Below, piece by piece: positions 28,600 to 37,920 of a DNA stretch of 64,000 bases. This DNA is from Marinimicrobium koreense (lineage in GTDB: Bacteria > Pseudomonadota > Gammaproteobacteria > Pseudomonadales > Cellvibrionaceae): the NCBI RefSeq assembly GCF_003762925.1, contig NZ_RJUK01000001.1:682001-746000 (forward strand). The letters run 5' to 3'. The notes beneath the pieces were generated by a model, which saw nothing but the letters and a program-made list of their open reading frames with translations, did no database searches and was not told the DNA's origin. The position numbers and the translations under genes were made by a program. The first letter of the stretch is position 1; the number at the start of each line of letters is the position of its first letter.

Positions 28600-28860
28600 A
28601 TGAACTACCAAGACCTGCTCAATTCACTGACCCCGGAAGTTTATGAAAACCTCAAGCGCGCGGTGGAACTGGGCAAATGGCCCGACGGCCGGGTGGTAAC
28701 GCCGGAACAACGCCAGCATTGCATGGAGGCGGTCATCGCCTACGAACACAAACATCTACCCCCGGAGCAACACACCGGCTACATCCCACCCAAGCCCCAC
28801 ACCCACTGCGGCGGCGAGGGCGAAGTGGCCGAAGCCGAGCAGCCTCTCAAGTGGAAGTGA
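28600..28860 (+). CDS. yeaC: YeaC family protein (DUF1315)
   Basis: 86 aa. The N-terminal segment MNYQDLLNSLTPEVYENLK and the WPDGR...EQRQHCMEAVIAYE core are characteristic of the YeaC family. Cytoplasmic; function unknown. In pseudomonads it often lies just upstream of pepN, as here, although two long inverted repeats now separate them. Confidence 0.9.
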   Translation: MNYQDLLNSLTPEVYENLKRAVELGKWPDGRVVTPEQRQHCMEAVIAYEHKHLPPEQHTGYIPPKPHTHCGGEGEVAEAEQPLKWK

Positions 28861-28882
28861 CGCTTTGAGGTAAAACGGATCG

Positions 28883-28989
28883 TCCGGGCCGCTTCCGGGT
28901 GTAGGGTTCCCAGACACGCCGTAAACCCATCCCTGGGGGCTCGGATCGCCGATCCCCGGCTCTACGGTCTGGGAACCCTACACCCGGAA
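28883..28989 (-). repeat. Long structured inverted repeat, copy 3
   Basis: Arms 28893-28915 and 28967-28989 are perfectly complementary over 23 nt, but the usual TTTCAAGAC/GTCTTGAAA next to the loop is replaced on both sides (TTCCCAGAC/GTCTGGGAA), so pairing is kept while sequence changes. Read on the minus strand the first inner hairpin is GCCGG/TCGGC, also different from other copies, and the second is the conserved CCCA-GGGA-TGGG. Confidence 0.9.
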
Positions 28990-29082
28990 TCGACCCTACG
29001 TGCGTTGTAGCTGTGTGAAGGGTTTTCTCCACGAAGGTGAAGTAAAAGGGTGGGGCGCTACAAACGGTAGTTGTGGCACGGA

Positions 29083-29194
29083 GGCCGGAGGTGGGGTATA
29101 CCGTTCAAAGACTCTCTGAGGCATGGATGCCGATGAGAAGCCTACAGGGATGTATTCACGGCGGGTCTTTGAACGGTATACCCCACCTTCGGCC
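29083..29194 (+). repeat. Long structured inverted repeat, copy 4
   Basis: Arms 29083-29112 and 29165-29194 pair over 30 nt with one G-T wobble. The first inner hairpin is GGCA-TGGA-TGCC, unrelated in sequence to the GCGG hairpin of other copies; the second is TACA-GGGA-TGTA. It lies head to head with copy 3 (93 bases between), the same arrangement as copies 1 and 2. Confidence 0.9.
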
Positions 29195-29252
29195 GGCCCC
29201 CATGCCGCAAATCAAGTTCAAGTAATACCAAACAAATCCGCTGGAGTTTCAT

Positions 29253-31934
29253 ATGTCCGCACGCGACGCACAACCGAAAGCCATTCAACTGAAAGACTAC
29301 CGGCCGCCGGAATACCTGATCGACCGCACCGAACTGCACTTCGACCTCGGTGCCGACAAAACCCGCGTCACCAGCACACTGACACTGCGCCGCAACCCCG
29401 ACGTGACCCCAACCGGCAAAGGCCTGACCCTGCACGGTCAGGAAATCGAACTCGTGTCCGTGTCCATTGACGGTCGAACGCTTAGCGACAATGACTACCG
29501 CCTCGACGACGAAACCCTGACATTGCCTGAGGCTCCCGAGCAATTTGAACTGACCACCGTCGGCGACATCGACCCCAAAAACAACACCTCCCTCGAAGGG
29601 CTCTACCGCTCCAGAACCATGTACTGCACCCAATGCGAAGCCGAAGGCTTCCGCAAGATTACCTGGTACCTGGATCGCCCCGACGTAATGAGCGAATTTT
29701 TTACCACCGTGGTGGCCGACGAAAAACAGTTCCCGGTGTTGCTCTCCAACGGCAATCTGATCGAGCAGGGCAGTGCCGATAATGGCCGCCACTTTGCCAC
29801 CTGGCACGATCCACACAAAAAACCGGCTTACCTGTTTGCGTTGGTGGCGGGCAACCTCGAGCACATCGAAGACACCTTTACCACGATGTCCGGTCGCGAC
29901 GTGACGCTGAAGATTTTTGTCGAAGCAAAAGACCTCGACAAATGCGGCCACGCCATGACGTCCCTGAAAAACGCCATGCGGTGGGACGAAGAGCAGTACG
30001 GGCGGGAATACGACCTGGATATTTTCATGATCGTTGCGGTAGACGATTTCAACATGGGCGCCATGGAGAACAAAGGCCTCAACATCTTCAACACCGCTTG
30101 CGTGTTGGCCAAGCCGGAAACCACCACCGACGCCGGTTTTCAACGCGTTGAAGGCGTCGTGGCCCACGAGTATTTTCACAACTGGTCCGGCAACCGCGTC
30201 ACTTGCCGGGACTGGTTTCAGCTGAGTCTGAAAGAAGGCTTTACCGTCTATCGGGATGCGACTTTCTCTGCGGACATGGGCTCTCCCACATTCAAGCGGG
30301 TGGAAGATGTATCCATGCTGCGCACCCTGCAATTCGCCGAGGACGCCGGGCCCATGGCGCACCCGGTGCGGCCGGATTCCTACATCGAAATTTCCAACTT
30401 CTACACCCTGACCATTTACGAGAAGGGCAACGAAGTGGTGCGCATGCTGGCCAACCTGTTGGGGCCGGAGCTGTTCCGCAAAGGCACCGATCTGTACTTC
30501 GAGCGCCATGACGGCCAGGCGGTTACGACCGAGGATTTTGTGGCGGCCTTGGAAGCCGTATCCGGTCGCGACCTGACCCAATTCAAGCGCTGGTACGATC
30601 AGGCGGGCACGCCGAAGCTGACCGTGACGGATCGCTGGGACGAAGACGCGGGTGAATACCACCTGACCATTGCCCAGACGTGCCCGCCCACCCCGGGCCA
30701 ACCCGAAAAGCAACCTTTTCACATTCCGGTGGCCATGGGGTTGTTGGGCAGCGCCGGTTCACTGCCGCTCAAAATCAAGGGGCAGGCTCCAAACCCGGAG
30801 ACCGACGACAACACCCACACCGTATTGGAACTGACGGAAGCCGAGCACACCTTTGTGTTCGAGCAACTGCCCGAGAAACCGGTGCCGTCCCTGCTGCGCG
30901 GTTTTTCCGCACCGGTGAAGTTGTATTATGGCTATTCCCGCGATGACCTGATGCGCCTGATGAGTGGCGACAGCGACGGTTTCTGCCGCTGGGATGCCAG
31001 TCAGCAATTGGCCATTGAGGTGATCGAGGACGTGATGGTCGCCTATCAGAAGGGCGAAGATCTGAGTGGCATCACCATCGATGGGCGATTGATCGAGGCC
31101 AACCGCCTGTTGTTGCAGGATGACTCACTGGACAAAGCCATGGTGGCCTTGATGCTCAGCCTGCCGTCGGAGGCTTACTTGGGTGAACAACAGGACGAGA
31201 TTCAGGTGGAGGCCATTCACCACAGCCGGGCCGCGGTCAAACGCGCGCTGGCCGAGGCGCTCAAGCCCGAGTTGACCCAGATTTACCGCGCCTACGATCA
31301 CGGTAAACCATACCGACCCACCGCGGATGACATTGCCGAGCGCAGTCTGAAAAATGCCGCGCTCAGCTATCTGATGACCCTGAACGAACCGGAGATGATC
31401 GAGGCCTGCGAGCAACAGTACCGCCAGGCGAACAACATGACCGACGCGATCGCGGCGGTTGGTGAGCTGGTCAACAGTCAGGCATCCGGTGCCGAAACGG
31501 TTCGGGAACAGGTGTTGGCGGACTTTTACCAGACCTGGAAAGATGAGCCGTTGGTGGTGGATCAGTGGCTGCGGGTGCAGGCGACCAGCAGTCGGTCCAA
31601 TACGCTGGATGTGGTCCACGAACTGGAGCAGCATCCGGCGTTCGAGCCTAACAACCCGAACAAGATCCGGGCACTGGTGGGGGCATTTACCAACGCCAAT
31701 CCGATCAACTTCCACCGTGCCGACGGGGCAGGGTATCGCTTTCTGGGGGATCAGATTCTGCGCCTGAACAGCGTCAATCCGCAGATCGCCGCACGGCTGG
31801 TGACGCCCTTTACCCGTTGGAAGCGGTACCCGAAGGCGCAGCAGGAATTGATGCACGCCGAGCTGGAGCGCATTAAGGCCGAACCGAAGTTGTCCAAGGA
31901 TGTGTACGAGGTGGTGAGCAAGAGTTTGGTGTGA
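29253..31934 (+). CDS. pepN: Aminopeptidase N (M1 family)
   Basis: 893 aa, close to the 870 aa E. coli PepN, with GGAG before the ATG. It removes N-terminal residues from peptides in the cytoplasm. The substrate motif GAMENKG (about 268-274) and the zinc site HEYFH...E (His305, Glu306, His309, Glu328) are intact. The C-terminal DUF3458 helical domain completes the gluzincin PepN architecture. Confidence 0.97.
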   Translation: MSARDAQPKAIQLKDYRPPEYLIDRTELHFDLGADKTRVTSTLTLRRNPDVTPTGKGLTLHGQEIELVSVSIDGRTLSDNDYRLDDETLTLPEAPEQFELTTVGDIDPKNNTSLEGLYRSRTMYCTQCEAEGFRKITWYLDRPDVMSEFFTTVVADEKQFPVLLSNGNLIEQGSADNGRHFATWHDPHKKPAYLFALVAGNLEHIEDTFTTMSGRDVTLKIFVEAKDLDKCGHAMTSLKNAMRWDEEQYGREYDLDIFMIVAVDDFNMGAMENKGLNIFNTACVLAKPETTTDAGFQRVEGVVAHEYFHNWSGNRVTCRDWFQLSLKEGFTVYRDATFSADMGSPTFKRVEDVSMLRTLQFAEDAGPMAHPVRPDSYIEISNFYTLTIYEKGNEVVRMLANLLGPELFRKGTDLYFERHDGQAVTTEDFVAALEAVSGRDLTQFKRWYDQAGTPKLTVTDRWDEDAGEYHLTIAQTCPPTPGQPEKQPFHIPVAMGLLGSAGSLPLKIKGQAPNPETDDNTHTVLELTEAEHTFVFEQLPEKPVPSLLRGFSAPVKLYYGYSRDDLMRLMSGDSDGFCRWDASQQLAIEVIEDVMVAYQKGEDLSGITIDGRLIEANRLLLQDDSLDKAMVALMLSLPSEAYLGEQQDEIQVEAIHHSRAAVKRALAEALKPELTQIYRAYDHGKPYRPTADDIAERSLKNAALSYLMTLNEPEMIEACEQQYRQANNMTDAIAAVGELVNSQASGAETVREQVLADFYQTWKDEPLVVDQWLRVQATSSRSNTLDVVHELEQHPAFEPNNPNKIRALVGAFTNANPINFHRADGAGYRFLGDQILRLNSVNPQIAARLVTPFTRWKRYPKAQQELMHAELERIKAEPKLSKDVYEVVSKSLV

Positions 31935-31962
31935 TGGTGGTGCGGTGAGCTCGGTAAGTGGG

Positions 31963-32065
31963 GCAACGGCGGATGCGCCTTCGGCTTATCCGCCCTACGC
32001 GAACTGCCGAGCTATCCGTAGGGCGGAGCCGAGCGCAGCGGTATGACCCGCATCCGCCGTTACCC
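31963..32065. repeat. REP pair (BIME-like) between convergent pepN and lpxH
   Basis: Opposed GTAG REPs at about 31965-32000 and 32017-32065 with GGCGGATGCGCC/GGCTTATCCGCC pairing in the first. Confidence 0.85.
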
Positions 32066-32090
32066 AAATATCCGCCGTCACCTGACGCTA

Positions 32091-32813
32091 TTACAGCTCC
32101 CAAGACTCCAACTGCAACACCCCCGGCTGCGCCACCAGACACCACCCCCGCTCGTGCCAATCCCCCAACACAATCCGCTCCCCCGGCTGGCCATTCAGGT
32201 CCAGCGGATGGCGGGCCGGCCGATGGGTGTGGCCATGAATCAAAAGGTCTGTCCGCTCTTTGCGCATGGCTTTTTCCACCTCTCGAGGGGTCACATCCAT
32301 GATGTCCTGCGCTTTGTTGCTGTTCATGCTCTGGCTCTGCGAGCGCATATGGGCCGCCAGCTCTCGGCGCTTGTCCAGAGGTAAGGAGAGCACTTCCGCC
32401 TGCCATTGTGGCGAGCGCACCCGGCGGCGGAACGCCATATACTCCGCATCCCGGGTACACAGGCTGTCGCCGTGCATCAGCAAGGCGGGGCGCCCGTACA
32501 GATTGATGACACTCGGGTCTGGCAACAACTCCGCACCGCAGGCGCGGGCGAATTCGTTGCCAATCAGAAAGTCCCGGTTACCGTGCATCAGGTAGATGCG
32601 CGTTCCGGACTCGGCCAGCGCGCTCAGTGCCTGAGCAACCGCCGTCGACAGCTCGCTTCTGTCGTCGTCGCCAATCCAGGCATCAAAAAAATCACCGAGA
32701 ATATAAAGCGCCTCCACGCCCTGGGCCCGGTCCCGCAGGAAGCGGAAAAAGCCTTCGGTAACGGTGGGTTGGCGCTCATTCAAATGCAGATCGGAAATAA
32801 ACAACCGCGTCAT
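32091..32813 (-). CDS. lpxH: UDP-2,3-diacylglucosamine hydrolase
   Basis: 240 aa, as in E. coli. It makes lipid X during lipid A synthesis at the inner-membrane face. The metallophosphoesterase motifs are ISDLHLNE, GDFFDAWIGDD, MHGNRDF and GHTHRPA. It lies nine bases downstream of ppiB on the same strand, a common gammaproteobacterial pairing. Confidence 0.96.
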   Translation of the reverse strand: MTRLFISDLHLNERQPTVTEGFFRFLRDRAQGVEALYILGDFFDAWIGDDDRSELSTAVAQALSALAESGTRIYLMHGNRDFLIGNEFARACGAELLPDPSVINLYGRPALLMHGDSLCTRDAEYMAFRRRVRSPQWQAEVLSLPLDKRRELAAHMRSQSQSMNSNKAQDIMDVTPREVEKAMRKERTDLLIHGHTHRPARHPLDLNGQPGERIVLGDWHERGWCLVAQPGVLQLESWEL

Positions 32814-32822
32814 GGGGAGAAC

Positions 32823-33332
32823 TTACTCGCTGACGGTCGCTTTCTCGATCAAAACCGGTTCAACCGGAACGTCCTGATGCCCGGCCTTGCTGCCAGTCGG
32901 TACCGCCTTGATCTTGTTCACCACATCCATGCCTTCCACAACCTTACCAAACACGCAGTAGCCCCAGCCCTGCATGGACTTGTCGCGGTGATTCAGGAAA
33001 GTGTTGTCCTGTACGTTAATGAAGAACTGGGAGGAGGCACTGTGCGGGTCGTTGGTGCGCGCCATGGCGACACTGCCCACAGCATTGCCCAGGCCGTTGT
33101 CGGCTTCGTTCTCAATCGGCGCGCGCGTGGCCTTTTGCTGCATGTCGGGCGTCATGCCGCCGCCCTGAATCATGAAGTTGCTGATCACGCGGTGAAAGAT
33201 GGTGCCATCGAAAAATCCGTCCTGCGCGTACTGGGCAAAGTTGGCCGCGGTTTTGGGCGCTTTTTCGTGGTTCAGTTCAATGGTGATATCGCCGTGCGAA
33301 GTGTGCAGAGTGACCTTGGACGCGGTGCTCAT
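32823..33332 (-). CDS. ppiB: Cytoplasmic peptidyl-prolyl isomerase B (cyclophilin)
   Basis: 169 aa with no signal peptide. Cyclophilin landmarks are [35 protein letters not shown] and [12 protein letters not shown]. First gene of the ppiB-lpxH operon and divergent from tmk. Confidence 0.96.
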   Translation of the reverse strand: MSTASKVTLHTSHGDITIELNHEKAPKTAANFAQYAQDGFFDGTIFHRVISNFMIQGGGMTPDMQQKATRAPIENEADNGLGNAVGSVAMARTNDPHSASSQFFINVQDNTFLNHRDKSMQGWGYCVFGKVVEGMDVVNKIKAVPTGSKAGHQDVPVEPVLIEKATVSE

Positions 33333-33479
33333 AATGGAACCCTTATGTTAGGACTAAAAGCCGGCATCTTACCACAAGGTCGCGCGCATCGAGGGAGCAA
33401 TGCGAAGATGATCCCCGTTCAACCATGGTAAACTCCATCCCTGAAATGCCATCCAATAACCACAGGAACCCATCGCCCC

Positions 33480-34097
33480 GTGACCCCAGGCCGCTTTATT
33501 ACCGTGGAAGGCACCGAAGGTGTCGGCAAGAGCACTAACCTCAACTTCATCCAACAGTGGCTGGAGGGGCAGGGCCATCGTGTGCTGGTCACCCGTGAAC
33601 CGGGTGGCACGCCCCTGGCGGAAGAGTTACGCAGCCTGCTGCTGGCCCCCCGTGACGAGACCGTCGACCCGATGGCGGAATTGCTGATGGTGTTCGCGGC
33701 CCGGGCCCAACATCTGGAACAGGTAATCAAGCCGGCGCTGGCGGCCGGCACCTGGGTACTGTGCGATCGCTTCACGGACTCGACCTACGCCTATCAGGGC
33801 GGCGGTCGGGGCTTTGATCAGAGTGTCATCGCCCAGCTGGAAACCCTGGTGCAGGGCGAGCTGCGCCCGGACCTGACGGTCATTCTGGATATTGACGTAG
33901 AGAAAGGCCTGGCGCGCGCCAGCCAGCGCAGTGTGCCGGATCGGTTTGAGGGAGAAGCGGTGGCGTTTTTCGAGCGGGTGAGGGCGGTGTACCACGAATT
34001 GGCCGCCCGAGCACCGAACCGCTACGCGGTGGTCGATGCCGGACAACCCCTGGAGCAGGTCCAGCAGGCTATCAAACAGGTCTTGACCAACCTGTAA
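33480..34097 (+). CDS. tmk: Thymidylate kinase
   Basis: 205 aa with a GTG start. It phosphorylates dTMP to dTDP. The P-loop is GTEGVGKST (residues 11-19), the DR(F/Y/H) motif is CDRFTDSTYAYQGGGRG and TREPGGTPL binds substrate. In most relatives tmk is followed directly by holB; here 2.5 kb carrying two minus-strand genes separates them. Confidence 0.96.
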   Translation: MTPGRFITVEGTEGVGKSTNLNFIQQWLEGQGHRVLVTREPGGTPLAEELRSLLLAPRDETVDPMAELLMVFAARAQHLEQVIKPALAAGTWVLCDRFTDSTYAYQGGGRGFDQSVIAQLETLVQGELRPDLTVILDIDVEKGLARASQRSVPDRFEGEAVAFFERVRAVYHELAARAPNRYAVVDAGQPLEQVQQAIKQVLTNL

Positions 34098-34112
34098 AAT
34101 GTGCATGACAAC

Positions 34113-34206
34113 GTAGGGTGGCATAAGGCCGAAGGCCGTCATCCACCGATGCCGAAGCTGGACTGATACCGGTGGATGACGCGCTTCGCGCTTATGCCAC
34201 CCTACG
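34113..34206. repeat. REP pair, GGTGGCAT core family
   Basis: Two opposed palindromes (34113-34147 and 34171-34206), GTAGGGTGGCATAAGGCC...GGCCGTCATCCACC and its reverse. The stem sequence differs from the GGCGGAT family, but the GTAG head and loop layout are the same. Confidence 0.85.
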
Positions 34207-34225
34207 AGGGGTGGCGTTCTGCGTT

Positions 34226-35455
34226 TTAGAACCGCAGGCCCAACTGCATGGAAGCACCGGCAGTATTGCCATCACCGGTAAAGCCGGCAATATCCACATT
34301 CACCACGTTGAAGGGCGAGAAGCCAATACCCACCGATACGGTATCTTCCACGTTATCTTCCAGATCACGCTGGAAGCCCACCCGCAACTGTGCCCAATCA
34401 AAGGCATTCAGCTCGGCGCCAGCGCGGACGAACTGAGTCTCCTGTCCGGTGGCGAAGTTGGGGCTGGTATTCAGGTCAGCAGCCACCTCGGCAGTAAACC
34501 AGCTACCCTCGTAACCGACAGCGGTAGTGGCACGCGGCTTAATTTCCAGCGTGTCGCCGGGCACAATGGTCTCGTACTCATTGCTGATCAGGTTTGATAC
34601 CGTCAGAGCATAGCGCATGTCGCCGCACAGGTAAGTCGCGCCGAGGTCGATGTTCACATCGTCGGTTTCCACGGTGTACTCATCACCGTCGAAATCGTCT
34701 TCCTCAAAATCGTCCACGGTAGCGGAGTACACAAAGGTCATCACGTGCATCCACTTGGGCGTGGCACCCAGCAGCAGGCGGGAATCCTCACCGGTCTGCA
34801 GGCTTTTGGCCATCGCCAGGCCAACTTCGGAAACGGCCGCACCCCGTCCTACACCATAAGACTGCAGTCCTGCTGGATCGAAGTTGGTTTCGCCAACCGC
34901 GTCGCGGATATATTGGTAGTCTTCTTCGTTGACTACTGTCTGAACAGCGGCCTCAATGCGGGTCTTGCCGACCACGGAGAGTGACAGAAGATCATTGGGC
35001 AGGGCCAGAACAAAGCTGCCACCGGCACCAATATTGGCGGTCTTGTCCGCGATATTCTCCAGGCGACGAATGGCTTCTTCGGCTTCTTCTTCGATCAGCT
35101 GACGCGCTTCCTGCTCCGATGCCAGCGGGTCATTGGGGTCAAAACCACCAATTTCGTCGAAATAGTCGTAGGCGGTTTTCTCTTCCAGCTCATCCAGGTA
35201 ATCTGCCAGATCCTCCAGGCCATCGATCAGGTCGTCTTCGTCTTCACCCAACACACCGCCGTTGAAAACCAGACCAAAATCGTCCTGCTCATCAAACTTG
35301 GCACCCAGGCTGGGGTTGTACACCACGCCGTCGGCGTAACCACCGGTGGCGTAACCCGCGCCGGACATGCCGGTCAGGCGACCGTTATAGTAATCACCGG
35401 CAACAGCGGCACCAGAAGCGGCCATCAAGGCCATGCTGAGAAGCGTTTTTTTCAT
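34226..35455 (-). CDS. TraF-like outer-membrane beta-barrel protein
   Basis: 409 aa with a cleavable signal peptide ending AVAGDY and a C-terminal Phe typical of barrels (MQLGLRF). The sequence matches the family annotated as F-plasmid TraF-like (PF13729), but nothing else conjugative is nearby. A very acidic insert (GEDEDDLIDGLEDLADYLDELEEK and EEAEEAIRRLENIA, about 70-130) is probably surface or periplasmic helices. It lies on the opposite strand within the split tmk-holB region. Role unknown; perhaps a FadL-like porin. Confidence 0.8.
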   Translation of the reverse strand: MKKTLLSMALMAASGAAVAGDYYNGRLTGMSGAGYATGGYADGVVYNPSLGAKFDEQDDFGLVFNGGVLGEDEDDLIDGLEDLADYLDELEEKTAYDYFDEIGGFDPNDPLASEQEARQLIEEEAEEAIRRLENIADKTANIGAGGSFVLALPNDLLSLSVVGKTRIEAAVQTVVNEEDYQYIRDAVGETNFDPAGLQSYGVGRGAAVSEVGLAMAKSLQTGEDSRLLLGATPKWMHVMTFVYSATVDDFEEDDFDGDEYTVETDDVNIDLGATYLCGDMRYALTVSNLISNEYETIVPGDTLEIKPRATTAVGYEGSWFTAEVAADLNTSPNFATGQETQFVRAGAELNAFDWAQLRVGFQRDLEDNVEDTVSVGIGFSPFNVVNVDIAGFTGDGNTAGASMQLGLRF

Positions 35456-35611
35456 TTTAAAAACCTGTGAAGGGAGAACTGGGTGAAACGTAAAAAAATG
35501 TTAGTGATTAAATTGTGGCCCATTATATAAGCAGGTGCAATAACCCATTTGGGTGTTATTAGAAAATGGTCTTGATTTTGCCTTGGGGAGAAGCTTTGGC
35601 AATAACACCGG

Positions 35612-36247
35612 CTAAAAAACGGGCGGTGACTCACAGTGCACGGGTGAACCGGTCTGCGGATGGGTAAATTCAATCGTGGTGGCGTGCAGCAGCAGGCGGT
35701 CCGACGCGGCCAGATACGCCGGCGTGGCGTAAAGATTATCCCCCAGAATGGGATGCCCCAGTGCCTGCATATGCACCCGAAGCTGATGCGACCGTCCCGT
35801 TACCGGCTCCAGCGCCACCCACGTGGCATCCGCGCTACGCTGCAGAACCCGATAGCGAGTCAACGCCGCCTTGCCGTCATTATAGTCAACTTTCTGGCGG
35901 GGTCGATTCGGCCAGTCGCAGATCAACGGCAAATCCACCTCGCCGGCCTCATCCGCCATGACCCCGCCAACCACCGCCGTATAACACTTATGCACCGAGC
36001 GCTGCTCAAACTGCCGCGCCAAATGCTTCTGCGCCTCATACCCCAACGGAATCACCACCAACCCCGACGTCGCCTGATCCAGCCGATGCACAATCCGGGC
36101 ATTGGGGTAGGGGACCAACAACCGGTTGATCAGACAATCCTGCTTCTCCGGCCCACGCCCCGGCACCGTCAACAACCCAGCGGGTTTATTGACCACCAAC
36201 AGCGTGTCATCGGCATAGACAATCTCAGGAAGCACAACCGTCCCCAT
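35612..36247 (-). CDS. rluA: RluA-family pseudouridine synthase (23S U746 / tRNA U32)
   Basis: 211 aa from the ATG at 36247; the frame stays open far upstream through an inverted repeat, but that part is not protein-like. It converts specific uridines to pseudouridine. The catalytic motif is HRLDQATSGL, with the RluA-specific DLPLICDWPNRPRQKV and the C-terminal GRSHQLRVHMQALGHPILGD. Length and motifs fit RluA (219 aa) rather than the longer RluC or RluD. Confidence 0.92.
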   Translation of the reverse strand: MGTVVLPEIVYADDTLLVVNKPAGLLTVPGRGPEKQDCLINRLLVPYPNARIVHRLDQATSGLVVIPLGYEAQKHLARQFEQRSVHKCYTAVVGGVMADEAGEVDLPLICDWPNRPRQKVDYNDGKAALTRYRVLQRSADATWVALEPVTGRSHQLRVHMQALGHPILGDNLYATPAYLAASDRLLLHATTIEFTHPQTGSPVHCESPPVF

Positions 36248-36316
36248 CAAAAAACCGGCATTGTACCCTGTTGGCGGAATGGCGGTAGATCCATGTGTTT
36301 GGCGAGGCCTCATTGG

Positions 36317-36356
36317 CCGGCGGGTGCGCGCTTCGCGCTTACCACGCCCTACGCGC
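36317..36356. repeat. Degenerate REP
   Basis: GGCGGGTGCGCGCTTCGCGCTTACCACGCC followed by CTACGCG. The stem has lost several pairs compared with intact copies. Confidence 0.6.
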
Positions 36357-36443
36357 TGGGTAACGGCAATCCATTGAGGTACGTGCGGACAGATGGTACT
36401 CGTCAGGGGTGCTAGTTCCCGGAGCGTGATGAGCTGCTGCGGA

Positions 36444-36541
36444 GGATGGATAGCCCCTTGCGAGACCGTAAGCGGCGGGAATCCGCGCGTCGAGCCCCCA
36501 GGGATGGGTTTACGGCGTGTCTCGCAAGGGGCTATCCATCC
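36444..36541 (+). repeat. Long structured inverted repeat, copy 5
   Basis: Arms 36444-36466 and 36519-36541 are perfectly complementary over 23 nt; the loop-proximal part is TTGCGAGAC/GTCTCGCAA, again a compensated change from TTTCAAGAC. The inner hairpins are GCGG/CCGC and CCCA-GGGA-TGGG. It lies between the divergent rluA and holB genes, where their promoters should be. Confidence 0.9.
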
Positions 36542-36638
36542 GGAGCCCCAGACACAAAGTCCCCAAAAACCAACCGCTGGGCAACCACCAACCCGAACGC
36601 GTACAATACCGCCAAACTTCAACTGAAACCGACGCCCC

Positions 36639-37652
36639 ATGTCCGAACACTTCCCGGCACTGCCATATCCCTGGCAAAAAGAACCCTGGCAACGCCTCAA
36701 CCGCCAAATCAGCGAAGGCCAACTGCCACACGCCCTCATGTTCGCCGGCCCCCCAGGCATCGGCAAAGTACACCTGGCCACCGCACTGGCCCAGCGGCTC
36801 CTGTGCCAGACACCCCAGCAAGACACCGCCTGCGGCAAATGCCACAGCTGCGGCCTGCTCAAAGCCCAGACCCACCCCGACCTCACCGTGCTGCAGCCGG
36901 AAGAGCCGGGCAAAGCCATCAAAATCGACGCTATCCGCGAACTCACCCAGACCCTGGGCACCACCGCCCAACAGGGCGGCTACAAAGTCGTCATCCTAGA
37001 GCCGGCCGAAGCCATGAACGCCAACTCCGCCAACGCCCTGCTCAAAACCCTGGAAGAGCCCGCTGATGACACCGTGCTGATCCTCATCAGCCATACCCCC
37101 AGCGCCGTGCTGCCCACCATTCGCAGCCGCTGCCAACTGCGCAGCTTCGCCATCCCGCCCCAGGCCCAGGTCCTGAATTGGCTCAACCCCCTGGTCTCCG
37201 GCAGCGGCTTCGAACCCGAAGCCCTGCTCGAACTCGGCCGAGGTGCCCCCCTGCACGCCCTGGCCCTGCTCGAAGGCGACGCCCTCGAACAACGCCGACA
37301 GCGCGAAAAAGACTTCATCAGACTCTGCGACCAGCAGCTCACCGCAATCCAACTTGCCGACCAATGGCAAAAAGGCGACGTCGGCGAAGCCATCGAATGG
37401 CTTCTCATCTGGCTCTACGACCTGGCCCGATGGCAAGCCGGCGCCGACGTCTCCACCTTCAAACCGCTGCCGGATCACCTCCAACACCAATTCCAGCGCA
37501 TCCCCCCGGCGCTTCTACACCGGTACCTGGAAAAACTCCTCACCGTCAAAAGCCAATGGCTCAGCGGCGCCAACCCCAACAAACAGCTACTATTGGAAGA
37601 GTTGTTGTTGGATTGGGGTGTCGTGATGCGGCAGGCGATGAAGGCGGCGTAG
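36639..37652 (+). CDS. holB: DNA polymerase III delta' subunit
   Basis: 337 aa, close to E. coli HolB (334). Clamp-loader subunit. The degenerate P-loop GPPGIGKVH, the zinc module CGKCHSCGLLK, LEPAEAMNANSANALLKTLEEP and the SRC motif (TIRSRCQL) are present. Followed by pilZ and a TatD-family gene, the usual order. Confidence 0.95.
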   Translation: MSEHFPALPYPWQKEPWQRLNRQISEGQLPHALMFAGPPGIGKVHLATALAQRLLCQTPQQDTACGKCHSCGLLKAQTHPDLTVLQPEEPGKAIKIDAIRELTQTLGTTAQQGGYKVVILEPAEAMNANSANALLKTLEEPADDTVLILISHTPSAVLPTIRSRCQLRSFAIPPQAQVLNWLNPLVSGSGFEPEALLELGRGAPLHALALLEGDALEQRRQREKDFIRLCDQQLTAIQLADQWQKGDVGEAIEWLLIWLYDLARWQAGADVSTFKPLPDHLQHQFQRIPPALLHRYLEKLLTVKSQWLSGANPNKQLLLEELLLDWGVVMRQAMKAA

Positions 37653-37660
37653 AGTTTGGG

Positions 37661-37695
37661 TTACGGCGGATGCGCTTCGCTTATCCGCCCTACGC
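37661..37695. repeat. REP after holB, GGCGGAT core
   Basis: Single short palindrome GGCGGATGCG-CTTCG-CTTATCCGCC followed by CTACG, nine bases after the holB stop. Confidence 0.85.
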
Positions 37696-37728
37696 CACCT
37701 AAGCAGATAACGTAACGTGTGGCGCTGA

Positions 37729-37839
37729 GGGCCTCGGAGGGGGAAGCCTTTTCAAGACCGTGGAGCGGGGGACCCGCGATCCGAGCCTACAGGGACGTAT
37801 GTACGGCGTGTCTTGAAAAGGCTTCCCCCTCCGAGGCCC
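37729..37839 (+). repeat. Long structured inverted repeat, copy 6
   Basis: Arms 37729-37758 and 37810-37839 are perfectly complementary over 30 nt. The loop has the GCGGG-GGA-CCCGC hairpin and a weaker TACA-GGGA-CGTA. It sits between holB and pilZ, which are on the same strand. Confidence 0.9.
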
Positions 37840-37920
37840 GGACCCGACGAAAACACCTTGTCTGGACACCCGGACCCGAATCCATTACTGTTTCACCAAA
37901 ATCCAACACCGGAGCAGAGT

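Noticed and set aside
29142-30722. A 526-codon minus-strand frame opposite pepN
   Set aside because: Antisense to well-conserved pepN motifs; no ribosome site or recognisable domain.
34226-35455. TraF-like protein as sign of a conjugative element
   Set aside because: No other conjugation, relaxase or integrase genes; the family name is historical and such barrels are common on chromosomes.
37813-37920. An N-terminal extension of PilZ by 36 codons
   Set aside because: The extension is encoded by the arm of copy 6 and the true start at 37921 has a ribosome site and family-matching N-terminus.
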